Origin: Isosphaeraceae bacterium
Lineage (GTDB): Bacteria > Planctomycetota > Planctomycetia > Isosphaerales > Isosphaeraceae
Direction: 5' to 3'
Length of the DNA: 59,501 nucleotides
Assembly (NCBI GenBank): GCA_021324445.1
Contig: JAJPJC010000131.1
Span: forward strand, 1 to 59,501
Each line of letters begins with the position of its first letter. The first letter of the stretch is position 1. The notes beneath the pieces were generated by a model. It did not search any database, was not told where the DNA came from, and worked only from the letters and a program-made list of their open reading frames with translations. Position numbers and translations under genes: made by a program. Shown piece after piece: positions 43,394 to 53,500 of this stretch.

Positions 43394-44503
43394 TTATTCG
43401 GGGAAGAGCCGGCGCTGCGGGTCGAACAAGGAGAACTCGGGCTCCAGCGGCGGGGGTTCCGGGAATCCCAGGTGGACATACGCGGCGGAGGTGGCCACGC
43501 GCCCGCGCGGCGAGCGGATCAAGAATTCGCGGCGGAGCAAGTAGGGCTCGACCTCGTCCTTCAAGGTGTCGACGGCCACGTTCATGGTGGCCGACAGGGC
43601 ATCGACGCCCGTCGGACCGCCGCGGAAGACGCGGATCAGCGTCTCGAGGTAGCGCCGGTCCTGCTTGTCCAGTCCCTCCGCGTCCACTTCCTGCATGGCC
43701 AGCGCATCGCGAGCCACGGACAGGCTGATGTGCCCGTCGGCCCGGGCCAGGGAGTAGTCACGGACCCATCGCAGCCGCGCGTTGGCGATGCGGGGCGTCC
43801 CCCGGCTGCGCCCGGCCAGCTCCCAGGCGGCCTCGGGCGCGATCGTCGAGCGGAGCTTGGCGGCATTGACCGTGATGATCCGGGCCAGGTCCTCCACCTC
43901 GTAGAACTCGAGATGCTCATGGATGCCGAACCGCTCGCGCAGCGGTCCGGAGAGCATGCCGCTGCGCGTCGTCGCCCCGATGATCGTGAACTTCTTGAGC
44001 GGCAAGTTGATCGTGCGCGCCGACATCCCCTCACCCAGCACCACATCGACCCGGAAATCCTCCATCACCGGGTAGATGAATTCCTCGACGGTGCTGGGCA
44101 GGCGGTGGATCTCATCGATGAAGAGGATCGAGCCTTCGGTGGCGTTGGTCAGGTAGGGCATGACGTCCATCTTCTTGTCCAGGGCCGCCCCGCTGGTGAG
44201 ATTCAGCTCGACCCCCAGCTCATTGTGCAAGACGGTGGCGAAGGTGGTCTTGCCCAACCCGGGCGGTCCGTCGAAGAGGATGTGCGGCAGCGGTTCGCCG
44301 CGCTTCTTGGCCGCGGCCAGGCTGATCGTCAGCCGCTCGGCGACGGCCCGCTGGCCGATGATCTCCGCGAGCCGTTGCGGTCGGAGCTTCTCCTCGACCG
44401 GGTCCGGCGCCCGGCTCTCGGCCGTCGGATGGGAGGCCGCGCCCCGGCGACGGTTGCCGTCCGCGCCGCTGTCCGCAGTCCCCTTGATGATCGGCTCGCG
44501 CAT
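43394..44503 (-). CDS. ruvB: Holliday junction branch migration ATPase RuvB
   Basis: A 369-residue AAA+ motor. After an N-terminal extension of about 38 residues, the canonical start of the fold reads RPQRLAEIIGQ. Walker A is GPPGLGKTT at residues 79-87, Walker B is ILFIDEIHRL, and GATTRSGMLSGPLRERFG supplies sensor 1 and the arginine finger region. The C-terminal winged helix ends with GFPEPPP. It drives branch migration of Holliday junctions together with RuvA, whose gene lies 59 bases upstream on the same strand. ruvC is not adjacent. The extension is longer than in most RuvB proteins and is probably disordered. Confidence 0.96.
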   Translation of the reverse strand: MREPIIKGTADSGADGNRRRGAASHPTAESRAPDPVEEKLRPQRLAEIIGQRAVAERLTISLAAAKKRGEPLPHILFDGPPGLGKTTFATVLHNELGVELNLTSGAALDKKMDVMPYLTNATEGSILFIDEIHRLPSTVEEFIYPVMEDFRVDVVLGEGMSARTINLPLKKFTIIGATTRSGMLSGPLRERFGIHEHLEFYEVEDLARIITVNAAKLRSTIAPEAAWELAGRSRGTPRIANARLRWVRDYSLARADGHISLSVARDALAMQEVDAEGLDKQDRRYLETLIRVFRGGPTGVDALSATMNVAVDTLKDEVEPYLLRREFLIRSPRGRVATSAAYVHLGFPEPPPLEPEFSLFDPQRRLFPE

Positions 44504-44562
44504 CGCTTGGTCCTCGTCGCTGGGAACCTCCAGGTCGACAAAAGTCTCGACCCCCGGCGGCC

Positions 44563-45225
44563 TTATCGACTCTGGAGATAGATCGCTTCAATCATATCGG
44601 CGACCGACTTGAACTTCTTCTTGCCGGCCAGAACACGGTCGATTGCCTGGCGCGCCTGGCTTTCCGTGTGTCCGACGGAGAGCAGCGCCGCATAGGTGTC
44701 CCGGATAACGTCCGGCTCGGCGTTCTCCACGGCCCCATTCGATTCGGCCGCCGCGGCCCCGAGTGCCGGCTCGGTCCCGACGATCAAGGCGTACTTGCCG
44801 ACCTTGCGCCGCAGCTTGGCCACGATCCGCTCGGCGGTCGCCTCGCCGATTCCCGGGAAGGTTGAGAGGAGCTTGACGTCCTGGTCCTGAATCAACCGGG
44901 CCAGCTCGCGGACCGGCCGGACCATGGCCCGCAATGCCTTGCGGACCCCGACCCCATCCACCGAGCAGAAGACGTCGAAAAACTCGCGGTCGATCGCCGA
45001 CAGGAAGCCGATCAGCCGGGGCACCAGCCGCCCAACCATCGGCCCCCCTTCCAGATAAAAAATGGTGTGCAGCTCGATCGGCTCCCCCACCTTGGACTGG
45101 ACCATCCGACGCGTGTGTTCGGGGATCAGGACCTCGATGGCGAACGGATCGACCCGCACGGTCAACGACTCGTCGGCCACCGCTTCGACGATGCCTCGCA
45201 CTTTCGTCAGCACGGCAACGACCAT
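44563..45225 (-). CDS. ruvA: Holliday junction DNA helicase subunit RuvA
   Basis: A 220-residue protein that binds the four-way junction and loads RuvB. An OB fold comes first (VLTKVRGIVEAVADESLTVRVD, with HTIFYLEGG), then two helix-hairpin-helix motifs (FCSVDGVGVRKALRA and LLSTFPGIGEATAERIVAKL), and a C-terminal domain (AALLSVGHTESQARQAIDRVL). The open frame extends upstream to 45513. ATG 45225 is preferred over ATG 45258 because the candidate promoter at 45270-45298 would put the transcript start close to 45263. AGGAAAGG directly touches ATG 45225, so GTG 45213 remains an alternative. ruvB follows 59 bases downstream, in the usual order. Confidence 0.9.
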   Translation of the reverse strand: MVVAVLTKVRGIVEAVADESLTVRVDPFAIEVLIPEHTRRMVQSKVGEPIELHTIFYLEGGPMVGRLVPRLIGFLSAIDREFFDVFCSVDGVGVRKALRAMVRPVRELARLIQDQDVKLLSTFPGIGEATAERIVAKLRRKVGKYALIVGTEPALGAAAAESNGAVENAEPDVIRDTYAALLSVGHTESQARQAIDRVLAGKKKFKSVADMIEAIYLQSR

Positions 45226-45752
45226 CCTTTCCTGCCGGGCCACGCCGGACTCTGACATTTTGTTCAGATATTGTGCCCGAACGCGCGCGGATTTGCAAGT
45301 CGAGCTGCGCCGGGACGGCCGCGCTGCCTCCCGAAGTGTAGGCCAGCCGCCCTCGGCTGCTTCCGGCCAGCCGCGGGTGGCTGGCCCACCTCCCCACCGG
45401 GATGATGACGTCTGCCGGAGGATTGTCAACCGGCCAGTCGCACAGGGCCCGGGGTCGGATCGGTCCAGGGCCACTTGGTCGAATTCCTCCAGCCGGCCGC
45501 CCGGGTGCGCCACCGCCTCATCAGGGTCGGTCCTGGGAGCCGGATCGGGTCGCCAAGGCTCCGATCGGGCCCCTCCAGACTCCTATGATTCATACAACTG
45601 CTCGCAATTCACTCTCATCCTCATGGAATTCCCTCATTTCTGGTGAAGCTCCCCTTCCATAAGTTGAAAGATTTGGTATCAATTAACTTAGGGACCGGTC
45701 GACTCATGCCGGTCGGACTCAGGCGAGTATGTCTTGGAGCGAGGTCAGACCC
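45226..45752. other. divergent intergenic region upstream of ruvA and the basic protein gene
   Basis: These 527 bases hold a ruvA promoter candidate and an AT-rich stretch at about 45600-45690, which is unusual for this genome and likely contains the promoter of the basic DNA-binding protein gene. The central part (45300-45580) has only short, unconvincing open frames. Confidence 0.5.
45270..45298 (-). promoter_or_regulatory. candidate promoter of ruvAB
   Basis: On the minus strand TTGCAA (45293-45298), a 17-base spacer and CACAAT (45270-45275, 4 of 6) precede ruvA. The expected transcript start near 45263 leaves room for initiation at 45225 but not for a leader before 45258. Confidence 0.4.
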
Positions 45753-46196
45753 ATGGCGGTGAAGAAAGCTGGGACGAAGACGGGCGGCACGTCGAAACCC
45801 GCGGGCAGCCCCAAGGCCGCGCCGAAGAAGGCGGCCCCCAAGAAGGCCCCCAAGGCCACGCCGAAGGCCCCCAAGAAGGGCACGGTGAAGAAGGCCATGG
45901 CGGTCAAGTTGAGCGACGCGCAAAGTCGCCTTCTCTCGACGGTCCAGCAGGCCAAGGACGCGGGGTACCTGGGGAACAAGGCTCAGGCCAAGACCCTGGA
46001 TGCCCTGGTTCAAAGGAAGTTGATCAAGCGGGGGAAGAAGGAGGGCGGATTCTTCCGGTACCAGTTGACCAAGGCCGGCGAGAAGCATCTGGCGACGCCC
46101 AGCACCCCGGCCCCCAGCGCCAGCGCTCCGGCCCCGAGCGCGCCGGCGGCCAGCTCCGAGGCCGGCGCATCGCCGTCGCCGGCGCCCCCGGCCTGA
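45753..46196 (+). CDS. Histone-H1-like basic protein with a winged-helix core
   Basis: A 147-residue protein. Residues about 1-48 are a Lys/Ala/Pro tail with repeats of the PKKA/APKK kind (GSPKAAPKKAAPKKAPKATP), as in histone H1 and bacterial H1-like nucleoid proteins. Residues about 50-110 read like a winged helix-turn-helix (SDAQSRLLSTVQQAKDAGYL, KTLDALVQRKLIKRGKKEGG). The last 35 residues are Ala/Pro/Ser-rich without charge. I infer a DNA-compacting or regulatory protein. ATG 45753 follows GAGG at about nine bases; an in-frame ATG at 45729 adds eight residues. The promoter region is AT-rich. A GC-rich hairpin follows the stop. Confidence 0.7.
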   Translation: MAVKKAGTKTGGTSKPAGSPKAAPKKAAPKKAPKATPKAPKKGTVKKAMAVKLSDAQSRLLSTVQQAKDAGYLGNKAQAKTLDALVQRKLIKRGKKEGGFFRYQLTKAGEKHLATPSTPAPSASAPAPSAPAASSEAGASPSPAPPA

Positions 46197-46209
46197 TCGT
46201 CGACCCACG

Positions 46210-46245
46210 CGCGTGACCCCGGGCTTCCTGGGCCGAGGTCACGCG
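46210..46245 (+). terminator. hairpin after the basic protein gene
   Basis: CGCGTGACC (46210-46218) and its complement GGTCACGCG (46237-46245) form a nine-base stem with an inner CCGGG/CCTGGG region that can extend it. There is no T-tract, so termination would need another factor. Confidence 0.45.
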
Positions 46246-46478
46246 GGAAGCTCGGAGCTCCCGAGCGCCGACCGACCACGACCTGAAGAGCTGCCCTTGG
46301 CGGATCAAGGCGTTCTCGCTAAGATCCTGCCGATCCCCTGGGCTGATTCCGTCAGGCCCCGGCCCAGGGTGGTTCTCTCGGCATGGCGAGGAGCTCGCCG
46401 GCGGCTGGCATCCCAGCCACAACCCCCGGGCGGGAATGAGCGGGTTGTGGGCCTTCGGCGCGGAGGGGTGAGACGGGC

Positions 46479-47213
46479 ATGGATGGCGCGTCACTCCGAC
46501 AAGCGCGACGGATTGGCCTGCCTGCGGGGTTGGCTCTGGCGGCGTGTGCCGTCCTGGCCGGCTGTTCCACGTACATCGGAACCACCCCCAAGAGTTTCCT
46601 GCGACAGGTCCGCACCAATCCCGACCCGAATATCCGCTACCGGGCCTACGCCAAGCTGGGTGCGCCTGACCTGTACGATGACCCGGCCGAGAAGGCCGAA
46701 GTGGTCCAGACGTTGATCGCCAAGCTCCAGGAGGGGCGTGAGCCGGTTGCCATCCGCGCCGTGATGATCCGCAGCCTGGGCGATCTGGGCAACCACCGTG
46801 CCCGGGACAGCATCGTGCGGGTCCTGAATGATCCGAATACCGAGCCGATCCTCAAGGTGGAAGCCTGCCGCGCCCTGGGCAAGGTCGGCCGCACCGAGGA
46901 CGCGACGATCCTCGCCCGCATCATGACTGTGGACCGATTGGAGGATTGCCGGATCGCGGCGATCGAGGGCATCGGCTTGCTGAAACCCGCGGATCCCCGC
47001 ATCGCCCAGATGCTCATCGAGGGGATGGACCACGACGACCCGGCGATCCGGCTGGCCTGCTATCGCGCGCTGCGGAAGATCACCGGCAAGGACCTGGGGA
47101 GCAACTCGGCGGACTGGCGCCGCGCCGCCCAGTCCCAGCCCGGGTTGTCGGGTCAACCGGGTGCGGCACCACCAACTCAGCCATCGACGGCCCGGACACG
47201 CCCGGCTCCATGA
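46479..47213 (+). CDS. HEAT-repeat lipoprotein
   Basis: A 244-residue protein. The leader GLALAACAVLAGCSTYIG has the lipobox LAGC, with the lipidated cysteine near residue 29. Residues about 45-215 are five or so HEAT/PBS-lyase-type repeats (RYRAYAKLGAPDLYDDP, VMIRSLGDLGNHRARDSIVRVL, ACRALGKVGRTEDATILARIM, AIEGIGLLKPADPRIAQMLI, ACYRALRKITGKDLG). It ends in a Pro/Gln tail. Such repeats form a protein-binding solenoid, here on the membrane surface. No enzyme signature is present. The mutS2 gene follows 209 bases later on the same strand. Confidence 0.82.
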   Translation: MDGASLRQARRIGLPAGLALAACAVLAGCSTYIGTTPKSFLRQVRTNPDPNIRYRAYAKLGAPDLYDDPAEKAEVVQTLIAKLQEGREPVAIRAVMIRSLGDLGNHRARDSIVRVLNDPNTEPILKVEACRALGKVGRTEDATILARIMTVDRLEDCRIAAIEGIGLLKPADPRIAQMLIEGMDHDDPAIRLACYRALRKITGKDLGSNSADWRRAAQSQPGLSGQPGAAPPTQPSTARTRPAP

Positions 47214-47422
47214 CGACTCCGGAGCGATCGATTCGCCCCATCAGGTCCTACGGCTCCTCCGTGGTGTGGCGCCATAGCCTCGTCGGCATGGGGCTTGCGA
47301 TAATTGGGATCACCCCCGCATGAACCGGGCACGGCCTGATCGTGTCCGGTCAGGGGCACGAGCTTGGGCCGGAGCGGTCCTCTCCGGCTGTGGGTCCCGA
47401 GGGTCGCGGGCTGCGCGCCGCC

Positions 47423-49549
47423 ATGGACAAGCACACGCTGGACATCCTGGAGTTCGACAAAGTTCGAGCCCTGGTCGCCGCCCGGGCGGCCTGTTCGCTG
47501 GGTAAAGCCGCGGCCCATCGTCTGGAGCCGAGCGTCCAGCCGGGCGAAATCCACCACCAGCAAGCGCTGACGACGGAGATGACCGAAGCTCTCCGCGCGG
47601 GGTTGAGGCCCGCGTTCGGCGGGTTGCACGACATCCGCCACCTGGTGCGTCGGGCGCAGGTCGGCGGGGTGCTCGAGGCCGCGGAACTGGCCGAAACGGT
47701 CGAGACCCTCCGCGCCCTCGGCGAGCTGGACCGCTGGCTGGCCCGCATCGGCGACCAGTTCCCGCGCCTGGGCGGGCTCCGCCAGGGCGTCGGCGAGTTT
47801 GCCGGCATCGTTGTGGCCATCGAGGGGTGCCTGGACAACCGCGGCACGATCCTGGATACCGCCAGCCGCCGGCTCTCCACCATCCGTCGGGAGATCGGCC
47901 AGGTGGAGGAGCGCATCCAGGAGACGCTCCGCCAGATGCTCCGCTCGCCCGAGATCCGCCGGGTCCTCCGCTTCCCCAATTTCACGATGGTCGGCCACCA
48001 TTATGTCTTGCCGGTGTCCAAGGACCATCGTGGGGAGGTCTCCGGCTCGGTCCTCCGCACCAGCGCCAGCAATGAGACGGTCTACATCGAGCCCACCGCC
48101 ATCGGTGAGCGGTCGGCCCAGCTCTCGTTCCTGCGGGCGCGCGAAGCCAAGGAAGTCCGGCGGATCCTCCGATGGCTCAGCGCCCAGGTCGGCATGGTCG
48201 CGGAGAGCCTGCTCGGCACCCTGGAGACCATGGCCGAACTGGACCTGATCCACGCGCGGGCGCGGCTGGCCGTCGATTACCAGATGACCGCCCCGCATTT
48301 CAACCAGGAGGCACGGCTGGTGCTGCGCAGCGCGCGGCATCCCCTGCTCGAGGCCCTCTTCCGCGGCGATCCGGCGCTGGCCCGGCCACCCGAGGCCAAG
48401 GATCCGTCCCCAGCACGCCCGGAGGCTCCCACCGCCCCGAGCGCCGAGTCATCCCCCTCACCGGCCGTCGAGCCAGATCTTCCCGCATCGACTCCACCGG
48501 TCGTGCCCCCACCAGCCCAACCCAGGACGGTGGTCCCGATCGACGTCAACCTGGGAGTCCGCTTCCACATCCTGGTCGTGACCGGTCCCAACACAGGCGG
48601 CAAGACCGTGGCGCTCAAGACCGTCGGCCTGCTGGCGATCATGGCCCAGTCCGGCTTGCACGTCCCGGTGGCCGAGGGTTCGGACTTTCCGGTCTTCGAC
48701 GATGTCCTGGCCGATATCGGCGACGAGCAGAGCCTGGAGCAGTCGCTCTCGACGTTCTCCTCCCACGTGCGGCGGATCACGGAGATCCTCGGCAAGGCCA
48801 CGCCGCGCTCCCTGGTCTTGCTCGACGAGCTGGGCGCCGGGACGGATCCGGCCGACGGCGCAGCCCTGGGCCGGGCAATCCTCGACGAGCTGGACCGCAT
48901 CGGCAGCCGCTCGATCGTCACGACCCATATCGGCGACCTGAAGACCTATGCGCTCTCCTCGCCCGGGGCCGAGAACGCCGCGGTCGAGTTCGACGACGAG
49001 ACCCTCCAGCCCCGTTACCGGCTTCACATTGGCGACATCGGCCAGTCGAACGCACTGAAGATCGCCCGGCACTTGCACCTGCCCGAGCCGGTGATCGCTC
49101 GGGCCGAGTCCTACCTCGCCCAGCGCCGCAGCGGGGGAATCCCGGAGTGGGAGGTCCTCCAGAAGCTCCGCAAGGAGGCCGAGGACGCCCGGCAGGCCGC
49201 CCTCCAGGCCCAGGCCGAGGCCGATCGGACGCGCGAGGCCCTGGCACGGCGCCTGGCCGAGCTCCAGGACGAGACCCGCCAGGCCGATGCCGTCGCCGAG
49301 GCCCGGGCCCGGCTCCAGCCCGGCGACCGCGTGGTCGTCCCCCGCCTCGGCTACGATCGACCGGGCCGGATCGTCAAGCTCGACCCGCGCAAGAAAACCG
49401 CCGTCGTCGCCATCGGACACGTCACCTGGAACGTCGCCATCGACGAGCTGATCCCCCAGACCGTCCGCACGCCGGCGGCGTCCGCCCCGGCCTCCAAAGC
49501 TCCCTCCGCCCGCCCCGCCATCTCCCTGGATGAATTCGACCAGGAGTGA
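47423..49549 (+). CDS. mutS2: MutS2 ATPase lacking the Smr domain
   Basis: A 708-residue MutS-type ATPase. ATG 47423 gives the family N-terminus (MDKHTLDILEFDKVRALVA); the frame extends to 47342 without export or start features. The clamp and lever helices fill residues about 60-330. A Pro/Ser/Ala-rich insert of about 50 residues lies near 320-372, just before the ATPase. Walker A is GPNTGGKT (388-395), Walker B is LVLLDELGAGTD, and THIGDLK supplies the later switch. The C-terminal KOW-like segment (LQPGDRVVVPRLGYDRPGRI) ends the protein. The usual C-terminal Smr nuclease domain is absent. MutS2 acts on stalled ribosomes and on recombination. Confidence 0.93.
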   Translation: MDKHTLDILEFDKVRALVAARAACSLGKAAAHRLEPSVQPGEIHHQQALTTEMTEALRAGLRPAFGGLHDIRHLVRRAQVGGVLEAAELAETVETLRALGELDRWLARIGDQFPRLGGLRQGVGEFAGIVVAIEGCLDNRGTILDTASRRLSTIRREIGQVEERIQETLRQMLRSPEIRRVLRFPNFTMVGHHYVLPVSKDHRGEVSGSVLRTSASNETVYIEPTAIGERSAQLSFLRAREAKEVRRILRWLSAQVGMVAESLLGTLETMAELDLIHARARLAVDYQMTAPHFNQEARLVLRSARHPLLEALFRGDPALARPPEAKDPSPARPEAPTAPSAESSPSPAVEPDLPASTPPVVPPPAQPRTVVPIDVNLGVRFHILVVTGPNTGGKTVALKTVGLLAIMAQSGLHVPVAEGSDFPVFDDVLADIGDEQSLEQSLSTFSSHVRRITEILGKATPRSLVLLDELGAGTDPADGAALGRAILDELDRIGSRSIVTTHIGDLKTYALSSPGAENAAVEFDDETLQPRYRLHIGDIGQSNALKIARHLHLPEPVIARAESYLAQRRSGGIPEWEVLQKLRKEAEDARQAALQAQAEADRTREALARRLAELQDETRQADAVAEARARLQPGDRVVVPRLGYDRPGRIVKLDPRKKTAVVAIGHVTWNVAIDELIPQTVRTPAASAPASKAPSARPAISLDEFDQE

Positions 49550-49585
49550 GGGAACCACGAGACGGCACCGCCGCTCAATCTGAAA

Positions 49586-50191
49586 TCAAAGTTTGATCCG
49601 TTCCTTGCGTGCAGCGAGTCGTTCTTCGATGGCGTGCAGGAGCGGGTTTCCCTCGAGTCCGGCGTCGCGGACGGCATTGCTGAGGGCCTGGGGGAGCCTG
49701 GGATCATCGAGGCCGACGAGTGTCTCCAGGGCGGCTTCGCGGACAGGTTGGGTGGCGTGGACGTCGGCAAGCAGGGCGGCCAGCTCGTCGCGGACGTCGT
49801 CGCCGCGGGCGCCGGCCTGGGCCAGGAGCTTGCGCGCGGCCCGGGCCGAGGCGATGACGACCTCGTCGCTGCGCGAAGCGAGCCCGGCGCGGACCAACGG
49901 CAGAGCGCGAGGTTCGTGGAGATCGCCCAGCGCGAGCAAGGCCGGAGCGGTGAGCGGGTCCTTCAGCTCTCGGGCCAGGTCCAGCAGCCGCGAGGCGATG
50001 TCCGACTGCCCCAGGCGTCCCAGCGCCCGGATCGCGGCCCCGTTCCAGGCCAGGTCATTGCTCCGCTGCCAGATGGCGCGCAGCTCCGAGATCGCCCTGG
50101 GCTCGCAACCCGAAGAACCAGGCGGACATGGCCAAACCCGGCAGGCGGTTTCTCGCTTGCCAGCCGAAGGATCCCGTCGTGTTACGTTCAC
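49586..50191 (-). CDS. HEAT-repeat protein, possibly an N-terminally truncated fragment
   Basis: A 201-residue cytosolic-looking protein. Residues about 35-190 form HEAT-type repeats (AWNGAAIRALGRLGQSDIASRLL, LTAPALLALGDLHEPRALPLV, VVIASARAARKLLAQAG, PVREAALETLVGLDDPRLPQAL). The first 30 residues are Pro/Cys-rich and do not read as a repeat or a signal peptide, while the repeats begin in mid-pattern. This suggests the upstream part of a longer protein has been lost. The region upstream to 50571 has no matching sequence. It converges with mutS2, 36 bases apart. Confidence 0.55.
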   Translation of the reverse strand: MNVTRRDPSAGKRETACRVWPCPPGSSGCEPRAISELRAIWQRSNDLAWNGAAIRALGRLGQSDIASRLLDLARELKDPLTAPALLALGDLHEPRALPLVRAGLASRSDEVVIASARAARKLLAQAGARGDDVRDELAALLADVHATQPVREAALETLVGLDDPRLPQALSNAVRDAGLEGNPLLHAIEERLAARKERIKL

Positions 50192-50571
50192 GATGCTGTC
50201 CGAACATGGTCCCAGCTCCTGGAGGGCTCAGTCGCGCGATCTTGTTCCCTGAAAAGGACTTTGGGAATTCGGCGTCCCCGATCCCAAGGGCAAGGAAGCC
50301 TCAGAGTCCGAGGACGGTTCGTGAGTCGTGCCTCGAGAGAGAGGCGTAAGCGCGGGGTGGAGCGCGCGCTTGGACCGGGATCGCAGTCGTTGCAAGACCG
50401 CCTCGGCCGGCTCGATGAGCAAGACTCGGGGACGCCCCCGTTCGGGGGAACTGTCCGGTCCCTGGGGGGTGTGAACCGACGTGATTGGGGGCGGGAGCTG
50501 GAACGCCAAGGGCTTACATCAGATCAACAACCCCCGCTCGCTCCTCCCGGAGGAGGGGATCTTCGCCTTCG
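50192..50571. other. intergenic, no gene seen
   Basis: These 380 bases between the HEAT fragment and putA contain only short frames on both strands with no recognisable protein sequence or strong hairpin. Confidence 0.45.
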
Positions 50572-53500
50572 TCAAGCAAGGCTTGATTGATCCTCGCAGC
50601 AGCTCCCGCGCGCTGCATTCGTCGTTGCTAAATCCCCCGCGCCATTTCGACCACCGGGCCTTCTCCCTTGGCGGCGTCCTCGGGGGCAAACCCGCGGCGC
50701 ATGGTGTTCTCGGTCACGCACCGCGTCAGGAGGAATTCGAGCAGGTAGTCCGGTCCGCCGGCCTTGGTGCCGATGCCGGAGAGCTTGAAGCCGCCGAACG
50801 GCTGGCTCCACCAGGGCGCCGGTGATCCCGCGGTTGATGTAGAGGTTGCCCACGCGGAACTCGCGGCGGACGCGCTCGATGTGGGCCGGGCTGCGGGAAT
50901 ACAGCCCGCCGGTGAGGGCATACGGGGTGCCGTTGGCGATCCGCAGGGCGTCGTCCAGGTCCCTGGCCTTGAGGACGGCCAGCACGGGGCCGAAGATCTC
51001 CTCCTGGGCGATGCGCGCCTCCGGCGCCACGTCGGCAACGATCATCGGGCCGACGTAATATCCTTGATCGGCGATCGGACCTGGGTCCGCCTGGAAGACG
51101 ATCCGGCCCTCGGTCGCGGCGACCCGATGGTAGTCGAGGATCCGCCGCCGCGCCTCGGCGTCGATCACCGGGCCGACCAGGGTCTCGGGATCGTCGGCCG
51201 GGCCGACCTTGACCGCCTTGGCGGCCTCGACCAAGCGGGCGACAAATGCGTGGTAGATCCCCTCCAGCGCGATCACCCGCGAGCACGCCGAGCACTTCTG
51301 CCCCGCGTAGCCGAAGGCACTCTGGATGACCCCGACGACCGCCTCGTCGAGGTCGGCGTCGTCGTCGAGGATGATCGCGTTCTTGCCCCCCATCTCGGCG
51401 ATCACTCGCTTGACGTGGTCCTGCCCCGGCTTGGTGTCGGCGGCCTGGCGGTTGATCAGCAAGCCGACATCGCGCGAGCCGGTGAAAGCCACGACGGCGA
51501 CATCGGGATGATTGACCAGCGCCTGGCCGGCCTCCTCGCCCAGGCCGGGCAGGTAATTCAGCACGCCCGGCGGCAAGCCGGCGCGATGGAGGATCTCGCT
51601 CAAGTGCCAGGCGATCACGGGGGACTGCTCGGCCGGCTTGAGGATCACCGGGTTGCCCGCGACCAGCGCGGCGACGGTCATCCCCGTGGGGATGGCCAGC
51701 GGGAAGTTCCAGGGAGGGATGACGACCGCCACGCCGCGGGGCAGGTGCTCGGAGACGTTCGTCTCACCGGGGACGTCCCGGTGCCGGGGCTCGGCCAGCC
51801 GGATCATCTCCCGCGCGTAGAACTCGCAGAAGTCGATCGCCTCGGCCACGTCGGCGTCGGCCTCGGCCCAGGGCTTGCCGCACTCGTAGACCTCCCACGC
51901 GGCCAGCTCGAACCGGCGCGTTCGCAGGATCGCGGCGGCGCGGACCAGGACGGCGGCGCGGGCGCGCGCCGGCGTGGCCGCCCAGGCGGGGAACGCCGCC
52001 CGGGCCGCGGCGACGGCCCGCCCGGCATGCTCGACACCGGCCAGGGCCAGCTCGCCGACCGCGCGCGAGCTGTGGCCCGGGTTGAGCGAGACCAGCCGTC
52101 GATCACCGGTGCGGACCTCCACGCCGCCGATGAGCAGCGGGTAGTGCCGGCCAAGCTGGGAGCGGACCTCCCCAAGCGCCCGGCACATCGCTTCCCGGTT
52201 CTCCCTCCGCGCGAAGTCGGTCGGCGGCTCGTTGCGGAACGGTGGTAGCTCGCCGGCAGCCGGCTGAGCCTGTGCCGTGGTCCGTCGCGTCCGGATCAGC
52301 ATGGCTCCAATCTCCTCGGGGTCGCGCAGGAACTCGTCTACTGCCGCGCCCGCGGTGGAACTCCTCTTGAGGAACGACTCGTTCGAGGTGTTTTCCAGCA
52401 GCCGGCGCACCAGGTAGGCCATCCCCGGCAAGAGGGCCCCATACGGCGTGTAGACCCGCACGCGATGGCCCCGATCGACCAGGGCGCGCTGGATGGCATC
52501 GCCCATGCCAAAGAGGGTCTGGAGCTCGTAGGCTGTCGGAGGGAGTTCCCGCGCCTCGGCCGTCGCGATGGCGTGGGCGAGGCTCCGGACGTTGTGGCTG
52601 CCGAAGGCCGGCCGCAGCCGGTCGTGATGCGCCAGCAGGAACCGGGTGCAGCGCTCGAAGCACGCGTCGCTCTGCCATTTCTCGAGATAGACCGGCTCCG
52701 GCCAGCCCAGCCGCCGGGCGCTCAGGACCTCGTAATCCCAGTAAGCCCCCTTGACCAGCCGGACCGTGATCGGCGTTCCCCGGCGCTCGACCCAGTCCCG
52801 GAGCATCCGCAGTTCGGGCTCGGCCTGGTCATGGTAGGTCTGGACCACGATCCCAACGTCCGGCCAGTCGCGGAACTCCGGCTCGTCGAGGACCCGCCGG
52901 AACAGCTCGTAGGTCAGCTCGCGGTAGGCGTACTGTTCCATGTCGACGTGGACGTGGGCACCCCGCCTGCGGGCCTCGCGCAGAATGGGCCGCAGCCGGC
53001 CGGCAGCGCGGTCGATCGACGCCTCGGCGTGGATCGGCTCGAAGTGGGCCGTCAGGCTGGACAATTTGAGCGAGAGGTTGACCCGAGGGATCGGGCCGTG
53101 TTCGTCCCGATCGATGAGCGGGACCTCCGGGGCGGCCTGGAGCGGGGCAGCCAGGCCACTGATCAGGTCCAGGCACGACTGCTGGTACCAGTCGGCCTCG
53201 GCCTCACTGATCACGGCTTCACCCAGCAGGTCGGCCGTAAATGCCAGTTGGCGACGCCGCAGCGCCAGGACCGTGTGCAGCGCCTCATCGGGCGTGGCGC
53301 CGGCGATGAATTTGCGGGCCATCACCCCGGCCGCGGCGCGCGCCGTCCTGGCCAGCCCGGCCGCGCGCGTCGAGCCGGCGGGCGCCCACCGCAGCGCCGC
53401 GGTGAGCCACCAGGGAACGGCCGCGCCCGCCTCGGCCAGATACTCGGCCAGGTGCCGGCGGACCGATTCGGCGTCCTTCAGCGCCGGCAAGGCATCGATG

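Noticed and set aside
50228..50509. 93-residue minus-strand frame between the HEAT fragment and putA
   Set aside because: No ribosome binding site, no recognisable domain, Ser/Pro/Arg-rich text typical of noncoding GC-rich DNA.
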